Assembly: GCA_045538735.1 (NCBI GenBank)
Contig: JAZSRY010000023.1
Span: 1-10,012 of the forward strand
Length of the DNA stretch: 10,012 bases
From: SIG459 sp045538735
Lineage (GTDB): Bacteria > Bacillota > Clostridia > Oscillospirales > Oscillospiraceae
Direction: 5' to 3'
Shown here: piece by piece, positions 4,751 through 9,750 of the stretch
Layout: each line of letters starts with the position of its first letter
Position numbering within the stretch: the first letter of the stretch is position 1
The notes under the pieces: model-generated
Databases searched by the model: none
Told to the model about the DNA's origin: nothing
What the model saw: the letters and a program-made list of their open reading frames with translations, nothing else
Made by a program: the position numbers and the translations under genes

Positions 4751-5188
4751 ATGATTGAGTTGATGTGTCTGGTTTGTGCTGTTCTTCTTATTAGCGGAGC
4801 AATCTTCTGTGGTTGGTTTATTGCCAAGATCATAGATTGGCGTTGGACGCGCAAAGAAGCAAAGCGGAAGAAGGAACATCCTCGCCTGTTTGAATTGGTT
4901 AAAGAGCGGGATGCACTGTCCTGTAAGATTAGCGATTGGTATCATAAAGAAATCCTCGCTCGCAAACATGAAATTGACCTAATTGTAAAAGAAGATATTT
5001 ATCTTCCCGCAGATGTTAAGGCCAAAAAGAAAAAAGGTCTGGAACGACTGCGCAATGAATTATATGCCGCACAGATGGAGGACGTTCGCATGGAAGCAGA
5101 ACTCGCGGGCATTCGTGCTAAGATTGCGGATTATGTTATCAATAATAATCTTAAATGGGCAAAAGAGCGGGGCTGGGATAGTAATTAA
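4751..5188 (+). CDS. Membrane-anchored coiled-coil protein, unknown
   Basis: A 145-aa protein. Residues 3-28 are a clear hydrophobic segment (LMCLVCAVLLISGAIFCGWF), followed at once by a strongly basic stretch (RWTRKEAKRKK), so the N-terminus should be outside and the remainder cytoplasmic. Residues 45-140 are a charged helical region, probably coiled coil, with KERDALSCKISDWYH and a Lys-rich KAKKKKG patch. Single-span proteins of this shape in phages include superinfection-exclusion and spanin-like or membrane-tethering proteins; nothing decides between these. GGAAGG at 4738-4743 is 7 nt from the ATG. The mRNA probably begins with TGTC-GAAA-GACA at 4721-4732. One of two inverted units in the window. 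Confidence 0.82.
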   Translation: MIELMCLVCAVLLISGAIFCGWFIAKIIDWRWTRKEAKRKKEHPRLFELVKERDALSCKISDWYHKEILARKHEIDLIVKEDIYLPADVKAKKKKGLERLRNELYAAQMEDVRMEAELAGIRAKIADYVINNNLKWAKERGWDSN

Positions 5189-5195
5189 CCCAGCC
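5171..5195 (+). terminator. Terminator hairpin of 4751-5188
   Basis: GGCTGGG/CCCAGCC, 7 bp, with the TAA stop in the 11-nt loop; TTCAGCTTT follows. Confidence 0.6.
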
Positions 5196-5205
5196 TTCAG
5201 CTTTA

Positions 5206-5220
5206 AGATGTTTAACATCT
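5206..5220. repeat. Boundary palindrome copy 8, convergent junction
   Basis: Central T. It lies between two facing terminators (5171-5195 plus, 5249-5271 minus) with no promoter adjoining, so it cannot be a simple promoter operator here. Confidence 0.95.
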
Positions 5221-5248
5221 AAAAATACCAGCTTGGAAAATAAAATCA

Positions 5249-5271
5249 GCCGCGGTTAGCTACGCCGCGGC
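5249..5271 (-). terminator. Terminator of small RNA
   Basis: GCCGCGG/CCGCGGC, 7 GC pairs, then TGATTTTATTTT on the minus strand. Confidence 0.85.
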
Positions 5272-5420
5272 CGGGCTTCAATTAAGAGGAGAAAGAGCCC
5301 ATGTCTTTTACCCCTGCGGAGGCTCGCGTTCAATATAATGTCCTGCCGCGTCAGTCCTCAACGCGGTTGCGGCTCTACTCTACTGCATGGGAGGTCACCT
5401 ATCCTTTCTTCCTTTCGACA
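5249..5420 (-). ncRNA. Probable small RNA with CU-rich loop
   Basis: A unit with promoter (5426-5454) and terminator (5249-5271) but no minus-strand ORF of useful length; expected transcript about 170 nt. Folds visible by eye are CCGCGT/ACGCGG with a 9-nt loop (5346-5366), and GGGCT/AGCCC (5273-5300) holding an 18-nt loop that reads CTTTCTCCTCTTAATTGA on the minus strand. That loop is complementary to purine-rich Shine-Dalgarno sites such as AAGAGG and AGGAG. A second CU-rich segment, GACCTCCC, lies near the 5' end. Firmicute regulatory RNAs often pair through exposed C/U-rich loops, so a trans-acting regulator of translation is plausible. A 42-codon plus-strand ORF overlaps it (5301-5429) but lacks a promoter and terminator. 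Confidence 0.6.
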
Positions 5421-5425
5421 TGTAT

Positions 5426-5454
5426 ATGATACCATAGATAGCATGATAAGTCAA
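5426..5454 (-). promoter_or_regulatory. Promoter of small RNA
   Basis: TTGACT 5449-5454, 17 bp, TGG-TATCAT 5426-5431; palindrome 11 bp upstream. Confidence 0.85.
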
Positions 5455-5465
5455 TAGTCATTTTA

Positions 5466-5480
5466 AGATGTTTAACATCT
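5466..5480. repeat. Boundary palindrome copy 9
   Basis: Central T, flanked by TTTTA and TAAAA; 11 bp from the small-RNA -35. Confidence 0.95.
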
Positions 5481-5500
5481 TAAAATCATTAGAAAAGAAA

Positions 5501-5518
5501 AGGGCGATTACTCGCCCT
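5501..5518 (-). terminator. Terminator of 5508-6074
   Basis: AGGGCGA/TCGCCCT, 7 bp, with TAA in the TAA-containing 4-nt loop, then TTTCTTTTC on the minus strand. Confidence 0.88.
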
Positions 5519-6074
5519 CATCCTTGTTGTTGTAGTTCTTGCGCAGGTAGTTCAGAGCATCAGACAGGAAAGCCTTACGCATATCCTTTGCGTGTTCCGT
5601 CTTGTACTTCTTGTTGTTGCGCACGGTGCCGCTGTTCTCAACCAGCAGAGTTTCCAGAGCATTATAACCTGCGGCCAGATCCATTTCCTGCGCGATTGCG
5701 GCGGCTTTGGCGCGTGCGTCCTGCTCGGCCTGTGCCTGTGCGCGTGCGTAGTGGATGATGGTACGGAGGTCATAATCCCAGTTGCCCAGCTCTTCCTCAT
5801 TGGTCAGCAGGTCAACCTTGTCGAGGATGGCGTCCAGCACATCATGGTAGCCGCCGCCAAAGCCCCAGTCGCGGCCGAAGAATACCATAGTGGTCACGAC
5901 AGAGGGATTGAAGTCCAGCAGAATGATGGCCTGACGTTCGTTCTCCTGCAGGCCGTGCCACCACTGCATAGCGGAGTCATTCAGATAGCCACGAACGGCG
6001 GAGCGGAAAGCGCGGATGTCAGAGGTAGAGCGGATGGTAGAGATGAAATCGCGGTAAGTAGTGTAATCGTACAT
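5508..6074 (-). CDS. Unknown 188-aa phage protein
   Basis: I do not recognise this protein. It is soluble and mostly helical by appearance. Residues 1-60 contain an aromatic-rich start (MYDYTTYRDFIS) and NDSAMQWWHGLQENERQAII; residues 65-80 have a VTTMVFFGRDWGFGGGYHD segment with a glycine-rich turn. Residues 105-135 are an Ala/Gln-rich helix, and residues 150-188 are a basic C-terminal region (RNNKKYKTEHAKDMRKAF). No membrane segment or catalytic motif is evident. AGAAGG at 6084-6089 is 9 nt from the ATG. A TGTCC/GGACA hairpin (6104-6117) starts the 5' UTR. Its promoter is at 6123-6151. Confidence 0.8.
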   Translation of the reverse strand: MYDYTTYRDFISTIRSTSDIRAFRSAVRGYLNDSAMQWWHGLQENERQAIILLDFNPSVVTTMVFFGRDWGFGGGYHDVLDAILDKVDLLTNEEELGNWDYDLRTIIHYARAQAQAEQDARAKAAAIAQEMDLAAGYNALETLLVENSGTVRNNKKYKTEHAKDMRKAFLSDALNYLRKNYNNKDEGE

Positions 6075-6122
6075 GGTTTGGTTCCTTCTTTCTTTTTTTA
6101 TTCTGTCCCTTTGGACAAGTAT

Positions 6123-6151
6123 ATATTACCATACCTTTAGAGAAATGTCAA
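6123..6151 (-). promoter_or_regulatory. Promoter of 5508-6074
   Basis: TTGACA 6146-6151, 17 bp, TGG-TAATAT 6123-6128; palindrome 11 bp upstream. The -10 is off consensus. Confidence 0.78.
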
Positions 6152-6162
6152 CACATGTTTTA

Positions 6163-6177
6163 AGATGTTAAACATCT
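6163..6177. repeat. Boundary palindrome copy 10
   Basis: Central A; 11 bp from the -35 at 6146-6151. Confidence 0.95.
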
Positions 6178-6191
6178 AAAATGAATTAAAA

Positions 6192-6211
6192 GGGATTGCG
6201 TTAGCAATCCC
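6192..6211 (-). terminator. Terminator of 6201-6524
   Basis: GGGATTGC/GCAATCCC, 8 bp, with TAA in the TAAC loop, then TTTTAATT. Confidence 0.85.
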
Positions 6212-6524
6212 AATCCATGCAACCTGTATAAGGGTTGTAACCCATATCGTCATCAATGTCATGTGGTTCATCTTCTTCTGCATTGGCGGCCTGCTCATTC
6301 ATGAGATACTCTGCGAGATTCCACATCTCTGCGAAGTCTTCCGCTGCAATATCGGTGAGTTCTTCCCAGTTCTCGGTACCATCCGGTACTCCTTCTTCAA
6401 GCCACTGGTCGAACAGATCTTCATCATAAAGGCTTTCGCGCAGGTAAGTGTCAAGCTGAAACAGAATCTGAGCGCGAATCTCGGGGGTCATAATAGTAGC
6501 GAGGGTTTTAGTCATAATAGCCAT
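6201..6524 (-). CDS. Strongly acidic 107-aa protein, unknown
   Basis: By hand count the protein has 29 Asp/Glu and only 3 Lys/Arg, so it should be very acidic. Residues 13-40 are a helix (PEIRAQILFQLDTYLRESLY), residues 52-75 a second one (WEELTDIAAEDFAEMWNLAE), and residues 80-107 an acidic tail ending MGYNPYTGCMDWDC. Small acidic phage proteins include DNA mimics that block restriction or other defence enzymes; that is only a possibility here, since acidity alone is weak evidence. AAGGAGG at 6532-6538 is 7 nt from the ATG at 6524; a longer in-frame ORF upstream includes the Shine-Dalgarno and is rejected. There is no 5' UTR hairpin. Confidence 0.8.
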   Translation of the reverse strand: MAIMTKTLATIMTPEIRAQILFQLDTYLRESLYDEDLFDQWLEEGVPDGTENWEELTDIAAEDFAEMWNLAEYLMNEQAANAEEDEPHDIDDDMGYNPYTGCMDWDC

Positions 6525-6553
6525 GGGATAACCTCCTTTTATTTTGTAAGTAT

Positions 6554-6582
6554 AGTATAGCATAAAGTTTTGAATTTGTCAA
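6554..6582 (-). promoter_or_regulatory. Promoter of 6201-6524
   Basis: TTGACA 6577-6582, 17 bp, TGC-TATACT 6554-6559; palindrome 11 bp upstream. Confidence 0.88.
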
Positions 6583-6593
6583 GAGATAATTTA

Positions 6594-6608
6594 AGATGTT
6601 AAACATCT
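6594..6608. repeat. Boundary palindrome copy 11
   Basis: Central A; 11 bp from the -35 at 6577-6582. Confidence 0.95.
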
Positions 6609-6622
6609 AAAAATACCTAAAA

Positions 6623-6648
6623 GTTAGGGACGCTTAACGCGCCCTAAC
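6623..6648 (-). terminator. Terminator of 6634-7113
   Basis: GTTAGGG/CCCTAAC plus CGC/GCG past one bulge, with TAA in the 5-nt loop, then TTTTAGG on the minus strand. Confidence 0.8.
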
Positions 6649-7113
6649 GAAACAGACAATCGGAGAATTATAACGATGACACCAAGTATACCGAATGTCA
6701 CCGAACGCATGGCGGTCAATCCACCCGGCACTTCCCATTTTATCGTACCAGTTCCAATTGCGACCTAACTTCCAGAAATGGAAGTCATAATCACAGAAAC
6801 GCAAAGCAACGACTTCATAGTCTTTGGGAGAATACTTGCGCTCCATCACAAGACCAATTGGAACAACCGACCAGCCGGGCAGCTCGCTGATAATGGCCTC
6901 AGCTGCCAGCTCTAACGCATTATCCCAATCTTCAGCTTCGGCGTACTCCATAATTTCATCATGTTCTTCTTCGGTGCGACCCGGCCAGTACCAGCTGAAA
7001 GTACCGAGGGCGTAACCGCCGCAATTGTAATAGCGTTTGGTGGTGTTGTTGATATTGCGCAAGCCGAGAGTATTAAAAGGGTCACCGAGGGTCGGGGTAT
7101 GATAGCTATTCAT
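6634..7113 (-). CDS. Putative papain/NlpC-P60-like cysteine hydrolase
   Basis: A 159-aa protein. YNCGGYALG at residues 29-37 (C31) has the Asn-Cys-x-x-Tyr-Ala-Leu pattern that places a nucleophilic cysteine at the start of a helix in papain-fold and NlpC/P60-like proteins. About 80 residues later DYDFHFWKLGRNWNWYDKMG gives a candidate histidine (H112) in a beta-strand followed by a W-Y-x-K-x-G turn, as in that fold. A helical insert lies between (EEEHDEIMEYAEAEDW). There is no signal peptide, so a cytoplasmic or effector role is more likely than export-dependent wall hydrolysis. Catalytic activity is inferred from pattern only. AAAGGAG at 7122-7128 is 8 nt from the ATG; no 5' hairpin. Confidence 0.55.
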   Translation of the reverse strand: MNSYHTPTLGDPFNTLGLRNINNTTKRYYNCGGYALGTFSWYWPGRTEEEHDEIMEYAEAEDWDNALELAAEAIISELPGWSVVPIGLVMERKYSPKDYEVVALRFCDYDFHFWKLGRNWNWYDKMGSAGWIDRHAFGDIRYTWCHRYNSPIVCFVRAR

Positions 7114-7143
7114 GGGAACAACTCCTTTCTTGATTACACTGAT

Positions 7144-7172
7144 ATTATATCATAGAATAGGAGAAAAGTCAA
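7144..7172 (-). promoter_or_regulatory. Promoter of 6634-7113
   Basis: TTGACT 7167-7172, 17 bp, TGA-TATAAT 7144-7149; palindrome 11 bp upstream. Confidence 0.88.
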
Positions 7173-7183
7173 TATAAGTTTTA

Positions 7184-7198
7184 AGATGTTAAACATCT
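7184..7198. repeat. Boundary palindrome copy 12
   Basis: Central A; 11 bp from the -35 at 7167-7172. Confidence 0.95.
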
Positions 7199-7216
7199 AA
7201 AAATGCTTAAAAAGAA

Positions 7217-7234
7217 AAGGGGATTGCTCCCCTT
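7217..7234 (-). terminator. Terminator of 7238-7648
   Basis: AAGGGGA-GCAA-TCCCCTT, 7 bp with a GNRA loop, then TTCTTTTT. It begins just after the stop, the second gene with the stop outside the hairpin. Confidence 0.88.
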
Positions 7235-7237
7235 CTC

Positions 7238-7648
7238 TTAGAACTCAAGCGCGGCGATCATTTCCATGAGTTCCTTCTTCGTGCCGCCCAGTTCCATGGA
7301 TACGATGATGTCCTTAATGGCGCGGGCGCGCTTGCTGTCCAGTTGCGCCTTGTACTCATTGTACGCCTTGACTTCCGGCAGATAGCGGTAATCCGTGCAA
7401 GAGAAACCGCTAATCTGCGGGTCTGCGGGTTTGCCGGAATAACCGATGTAAGCAAACCCATAAGCCGCGCCCAGCTCTGCCAGCTTGGCGTCGAACTCCT
7501 TGCGCGCGGCTTCCAGCGCGCTGTTCCAGCGTTCACGCGCCGCATCGGCCGCTTCACGCAGTTCGGTCAATCGGGTGTTGCTTGCGCTCTCGGCGCGCTC
7601 AGTAACCTGCTCTTCGATAAATTCGCGGATAGCCTTCGTCATCTTCAT
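7238..7648 (-). CDS. Coiled-coil protein, unknown
   Basis: A 136-aa protein. Residues 5-65 are a long charged helix rich in Ala, Glu and Arg (REFIEEQVTERAESASNTRL, then RERWNSALEAARKEFDAKLA), probably coiled coil. Residues 66-95 form a compact loop segment with aromatic and Gly/Pro residues (YGFAYIGYSGKPADPQISGF). Residues 96-136 return to helix, ending KKELMEMIAALEF. No catalytic motif is visible; a structural or oligomeric adaptor is the simplest reading. AGAAGG at 7657-7662 is 8 nt from the first ATG, which is therefore preferred to the Met two codons later. A GTTCC/GGAAC hairpin (7679-7691) starts the 5' UTR. Confidence 0.78.
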   Translation of the reverse strand: MKMTKAIREFIEEQVTERAESASNTRLTELREAADAARERWNSALEAARKEFDAKLAELGAAYGFAYIGYSGKPADPQISGFSCTDYRYLPEVKAYNEYKAQLDSKRARAIKDIIVSMELGGTKKELMEMIAALEF

Positions 7649-7697
7649 GTTGGTGTCCTTCTTTCTTTTATTTTGTTTGTTCCCTTGGAACGATTAT

Positions 7698-7726
7698 ATG
7701 ATACCATATCTTTGGGAATATGTCAA
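7698..7726 (-). promoter_or_regulatory. Promoter of 7238-7648
   Basis: TTGACA 7721-7726, 17 bp, TGG-TATCAT 7698-7703; palindrome 11 bp upstream. Confidence 0.85.
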
Positions 7727-7737
7727 TACAGATTTTA

Positions 7738-7752
7738 AGATGTTAAACATCT
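7738..7752. repeat. Boundary palindrome copy 13
   Basis: Central A; 11 bp from the -35 at 7721-7726. Confidence 0.95.
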
Positions 7753-7772
7753 AAAAAACGTATAAAAGAAAA

Positions 7773-7791
7773 GAGGGGATTAAATCCCCTC
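7773..7791 (-). terminator. Terminator of 7780-8415
   Basis: GAGGGGAT/ATCCCCTC, 8 bp, with the TAA stop across the loop, then TTTTCTTTTAT. Confidence 0.9.
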
Positions 7792-8415
7792 GATGGCCTC
7801 CATGATGGTCTGATAGATTTTGCCTGCATTGGCAGTGATGAATCGCTGGGCGGCTTCTTCGTCGCACTGATAATAATCATCCTTGCCGCGGCAACGCTTC
7901 ATGGCTCGCGCATGGTCGAAGAAATCACCGAGAATTTCTTCTGCAAGAAGGCTGGCTTCCTCAGACTCAACGGGCAGATACCACAGTTTTTCAATGGGCG
8001 TTTCACGGTTGATATTGCTGTAACGCTGTACGAGGTCGCGAGTCTGTCCCTTCTTAACGCCACCGTTAATGATGGCGAAGTAGACAACAAACTGCTTGCG
8101 GAGAGGCTGACCTGCGTTGCGGATGGCTTTCTTAATATCTGCCCATTCTCTGGCGTTCAGTGCAGCAACGGCTTCATCGACCTGCGCGCGTAATTCCATA
8201 GCGTGTTCGATGTTGCCCAACAGTTCATGACCATGAGCAAGGCCGAGAAGGCTGGCACCGCCGCGCACCTTCTTACATACAAGGTAATCATAGTAATCCG
8301 TGGCGCGGGGTTCATCTTTGCCGCAGAAGTTGCGAACGGCGTAGTAGGTGTGGAAAGCACGGGCGGTTTCACAGTTCTGGGACAGGGTGGCGGGAGCGTA
8401 AGTCTTGAAGTACAT
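7780..8415 (-). CDS. GIY-YIG / T5orf172-like domain protein
   Basis: A 211-aa protein. Residues 109-193 resemble the T5orf172/MUG113 branch of the GIY-YIG superfamily: a strand VVYFAIINGG, then VKKGQTRDLVQRYSN (the usual K-x-G-x-T-x-D-L-x-x-R pattern with the conserved Arg), LWYLPVE strand, a Glu-bearing helix EEASLLAEEILGDFF and a closing segment DDYYQCDEEAAQRF. GIY-YIG proteins cut DNA using Tyr, Arg and Glu; here the first motif is degenerate, so nuclease activity is uncertain. Residues 1-108 are an unrecognised helical domain containing DYYDYLVCKKVRGG. AAGAGG at 8424-8429 is 8 nt from ATG 8415; upstream in-frame Met codons lie before the Shine-Dalgarno. A TGTCC/GGACA hairpin (8447-8459) starts the 5' UTR. 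Confidence 0.6.
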   Translation of the reverse strand: MYFKTYAPATLSQNCETARAFHTYYAVRNFCGKDEPRATDYYDYLVCKKVRGGASLLGLAHGHELLGNIEHAMELRAQVDEAVAALNAREWADIKKAIRNAGQPLRKQFVVYFAIINGGVKKGQTRDLVQRYSNINRETPIEKLWYLPVESEEASLLAEEILGDFFDHARAMKRCRGKDDYYQCDEEAAQRFITANAGKIYQTIMEAIEGI

Positions 8416-8464
8416 GGTGTTTACCTCTTTTCTTTTATTTGTTTTATGTCCTTTGGACAAGTAT

Positions 8465-8493
8465 ATATTATCACACTTTTGTATATATGTCAA
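8465..8493 (-). promoter_or_regulatory. Promoter of 7780-8415 (long-gap class)
   Basis: CCCC-TTGACA (8488-8493), 17 bp, TGA-TAATAT (8465-8470). The palindrome is 42 bp upstream. Confidence 0.8.
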
Positions 8494-8535
8494 GGGGTTA
8501 TTTGAAAAAAATTAAGGAAAATAGGGGACTTTTTA

Positions 8536-8550
8536 AGATGTTTAACATCT
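8536..8550. repeat. Boundary palindrome copy 14
   Basis: Central T with CTTTTTA flank, 42 bp from the -35 at 8488-8493. Confidence 0.95.
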
Positions 8551-8560
8551 AAAAACGAAA

Positions 8561-8580
8561 TGAGGACTTAATCGTCCTCA
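8561..8580 (-). terminator. Terminator hairpin of 8568-8741
   Basis: TGAGGAC/GTCCTCA, 7 bp, TAA in a 6-nt loop; TTTCGTTTTTAG follows on the minus strand. Confidence 0.75.
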
Positions 8581-8741
8581 AACATTTCCCTGTCACACAT
8601 CCAATTGTGGAGTCCCCATTCGCCACTTACGCGATCAACGAAACGTCCTTCAAAAAAGATGTCGGCGGTCATATCGCCATATACGTGCACAGAATAGCCA
8701 CGAGCCGCCAAACGGAGATACATATCACGATCATACAACAT
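8568..8741 (-). CDS. Small 57-aa protein, unknown
   Basis: A 57-aa ORF starting MLYDRDMYLRLAARGYSVHV and ending NWMCDREMFEDD. It has a short N-terminal helix, two likely strands (YSVHVYGDMTADIFFEGRFV) and an acidic C-terminus. The product is unfamiliar. It is accepted as a gene because it sits in a complete unit: promoter 8784-8812, a TGTCC/GGACA hairpin at 8766-8778 almost identical to that of the next gene downstream, AGAAGG at 8749-8754 placed 7 nt from the ATG, and a stop codon inside the terminator loop, the same layout as its neighbours. Confidence 0.78.
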   Translation of the reverse strand: MLYDRDMYLRLAARGYSVHVYGDMTADIFFEGRFVDRVSGEWGLHNWMCDREMFEDD

Positions 8742-8783
8742 AGGAAAACCTTCTTTCTTTTTATTTGTCCTTTGGACATTATC

Positions 8784-8812
8784 ATTCTAACATAGAATCA
8801 TATTAAAGTCAA
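8784..8812 (-). promoter_or_regulatory. Promoter of 8568-8741
   Basis: TTGACT 8807-8812, 17 bp, TGT-TAGAAT 8784-8789; palindrome 8824-8838 is 11 bp upstream and shared with the divergent promoter. Confidence 0.8.
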
Positions 8813-8823
8813 GTACAATTATA

Positions 8824-8838
8824 AGATGTTAAACATCT
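8824..8838. repeat. Boundary palindrome copy 15, shared divergent site
   Basis: Central A. It lies exactly 11 bp from the minus-strand -35 (8807-8812) and exactly 11 bp from the plus-strand -35 (8850-8855). Confidence 0.96.
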
Positions 8839-8849
8839 TAAAATAGGTA

Positions 8850-8878
8850 TTGCATTTTCTATTGCGTTGTGCTATAAT
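8850..8878 (+). promoter_or_regulatory. Promoter of plus-strand gene 8926-9246
   Basis: TTGCAT 8850-8855, 17 bp, TGC-TATAAT 8873-8878. Weaker -35 than the others but a perfect extended -10. Confidence 0.85.
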
Positions 8879-8925
8879 ACAATTAGCCGAAAGGCAAAGA
8901 TAAAAAACAGAAAGAGGTTAGAACT

Positions 8926-9246
8926 ATGATGAAGGTTGTCAAGGTTTCCGCGCACGTTGCTTATGATCGCATGGACAGAATGATGATGATTGCAAAGCAC
9001 ATTGGTTGGGGTGAAGTGGTGCTGGAGGTGCGCAACCCCGAACGCAATAATAATTGCATCAACTGTCTGACTTCTACCGGCATCCTGATTGTCAAGGGTG
9101 AAAATGGTACGCTGGTAACTGCCTACCCTGCAAGCCTGAGCCAAGTAAAGGCTCTGTACGGAATGTTTAACCGTGACCGCATTCCCGATTATCTGTTTAA
9201 CCGGGTTATGAAGAATCAAAAACTGTTGCGCAAAATGGGAATGTGA
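8926..9246 (+). CDS. Small 106-aa protein, unknown
   Basis: A 106-aa protein I do not recognise. Residues 1-35 include a helix (YDRMDRMMMIAKHIGWG) and a strand (EVVLEVR). Residues 48-70 form two strands, TSTGILIVKGENGTLVTAY, that look like an antiparallel hairpin. Residues 71-106 are a basic helical end (SLSQVKALYGMFNRD, then NRVMKNQKLLRKMG). The strand-turn-strand followed by a basic helix is a little like RelE-type folds, but no catalytic residues can be assigned. AGAGG at 8913-8917 is 8 nt from the ATG; a second Met follows immediately. A GCC-GAAA-GGC hairpin (8886-8895) starts the mRNA. It is the second inverted unit. Confidence 0.8.
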   Translation: MMKVVKVSAHVAYDRMDRMMMIAKHIGWGEVVLEVRNPERNNNCINCLTSTGILIVKGENGTLVTAYPASLSQVKALYGMFNRDRIPDYLFNRVMKNQKLLRKMGM

Positions 9247-9258
9247 AAACACATTCCC
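9237..9258 (+). terminator. Hairpin over the stop codon of 8926-9246
   Basis: GGGAATGTG/CACATTCCC, 9 bp, AAAA loop, with TGA at the arm-loop border. No U-tract on the plus strand (AAAATAAAAT follows). Confidence 0.65.
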
Positions 9259-9269
9259 AAAATAAAATA

Positions 9270-9284
9270 AGATGTTAAACATCT
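9270..9284. repeat. Boundary palindrome copy 16, convergent junction
   Basis: Central A. It lies between the facing terminators at 9237-9258 and 9294-9316, with no adjoining promoter. Confidence 0.95.
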
Positions 9285-9293
9285 AAAAACAAA

Positions 9294-9316
9294 ACTTGCT
9301 CATTAAATGAGCAAGT
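9294..9316 (-). terminator. Terminator of 9303-9464
   Basis: ACTTGCTCA/TGAGCAAGT, at least 9 bp, with the TAA stop in the loop, then TTTGTTTTTAG on the minus strand. Confidence 0.9.
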
Positions 9317-9464
9317 CGGTTTCAAAGAAATATTCCCACCATTCACAAACATTGGTATCATCATCGCCATCATATTCGTCGCGCATGATTTCCATCATTT
9401 CTTCATATTCAACAATATAACCGTGCTGTCTGTGCTGGAAATAATAGGGGTGATTGTTCTTCAT
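9303..9464 (-). CDS. Small acidic 53-aa protein, unknown
   Basis: A 53-aa protein. It starts with a polar aromatic stretch (MKNNHPYYFQHRQHGYIVEY) and continues with an acidic helix (EEMMEIMRDEYDGDDD) and an aromatic acidic end (CEWWEYFFETDLLI). By hand count there are 14 Asp/Glu against 3 Lys/Arg. No known motif is visible; a host-factor inhibitor is possible but this is guesswork. AAAGGAG at 9474-9480 is 9 nt from this ATG, while the ATG three codons upstream abuts the Shine-Dalgarno and is rejected. The 5' UTR is short and has no hairpin. Confidence 0.75.
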   Translation of the reverse strand: MKNNHPYYFQHRQHGYIVEYEEMMEIMRDEYDGDDDTNVCEWWEYFFETDLLI

Positions 9465-9492
9465 GGTAGTCATCTCCTTTATTTGATATCTT

Positions 9493-9521
9493 ATTATAAC
9501 ATGAAAGTGAAATTCTGTCAA
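9493..9521 (-). promoter_or_regulatory. Promoter of 9303-9464
   Basis: TTGACA 9516-9521, 17 bp, TGT-TATAAT 9493-9498; palindrome 11 bp upstream. Confidence 0.9.
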
Positions 9522-9532
9522 GTATAATTTTA

Positions 9533-9547
9533 AGATGTTTAACATCT
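9533..9547. repeat. Boundary palindrome copy 17
   Basis: Central T, symmetric TTTTA/TAAAA flanks; 11 bp from the -35 at 9516-9521. Confidence 0.95.
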
Positions 9548-9559
9548 TAAAATAAAAAG

Positions 9560-9580
9560 GGATTTGGTTAGACCAAATCC
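9560..9580 (-). terminator. Terminator of 9568-9750
   Basis: GGATTTGGT/ACCAAATCC, 9 bp, with the TAA stop across the loop, then CTTTTTATTTT on the minus strand. Confidence 0.9.
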
Positions 9581-9750
9581 GCAATCATACTTTCAACCCA
9601 TGCGGCATCTTCCTGCCGGCACTCGATATAGATTTCGCTGATAGCAGAAAAGAATTTTGCAATGCATGGAATACGTTCGGCGATTTCATCAAGGCGACGA
9701 TGTACAACAGAAGCGAAAGGGCAATCGGTGGTGACGCAAATGATTCTCAT
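9568..9750 (-). CDS. Small 60-aa protein, unknown
   Basis: A 60-aa protein with apparent strand-helix-strand-helix order: MRIICVTTDC, FASVVHRRLDEIAERI, SEIYIECRQ, DAAWVESMIADLV, as in small ferredoxin-like folds. There are four cysteines (5, 10, 29 and 44), but their spacing does not match a standard metal site. Function unknown. AAGGAGG at 9758-9764 lies 7 nt from the ATG at 9750; the longer in-frame start at 9804 would sit in the promoter. A GGGA-GAAA-TCCC hairpin (9771-9782) is near the mRNA 5' end. Confidence 0.78.
   Translation of the reverse strand: MRIICVTTDCPFASVVHRRLDEIAERIPCIAKFFSAISEIYIECRQEDAAWVESMIADLV

Noticed and set aside
5301..5429. 42-codon plus-strand ORF with an AGGAG site upstream
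   Set aside because: No plus-strand promoter or terminator serves it and its end lies inside the minus-strand promoter. The AGGAG is the complement of the small RNA's CU-rich loop. Kept only as an alternative to the RNA reading.
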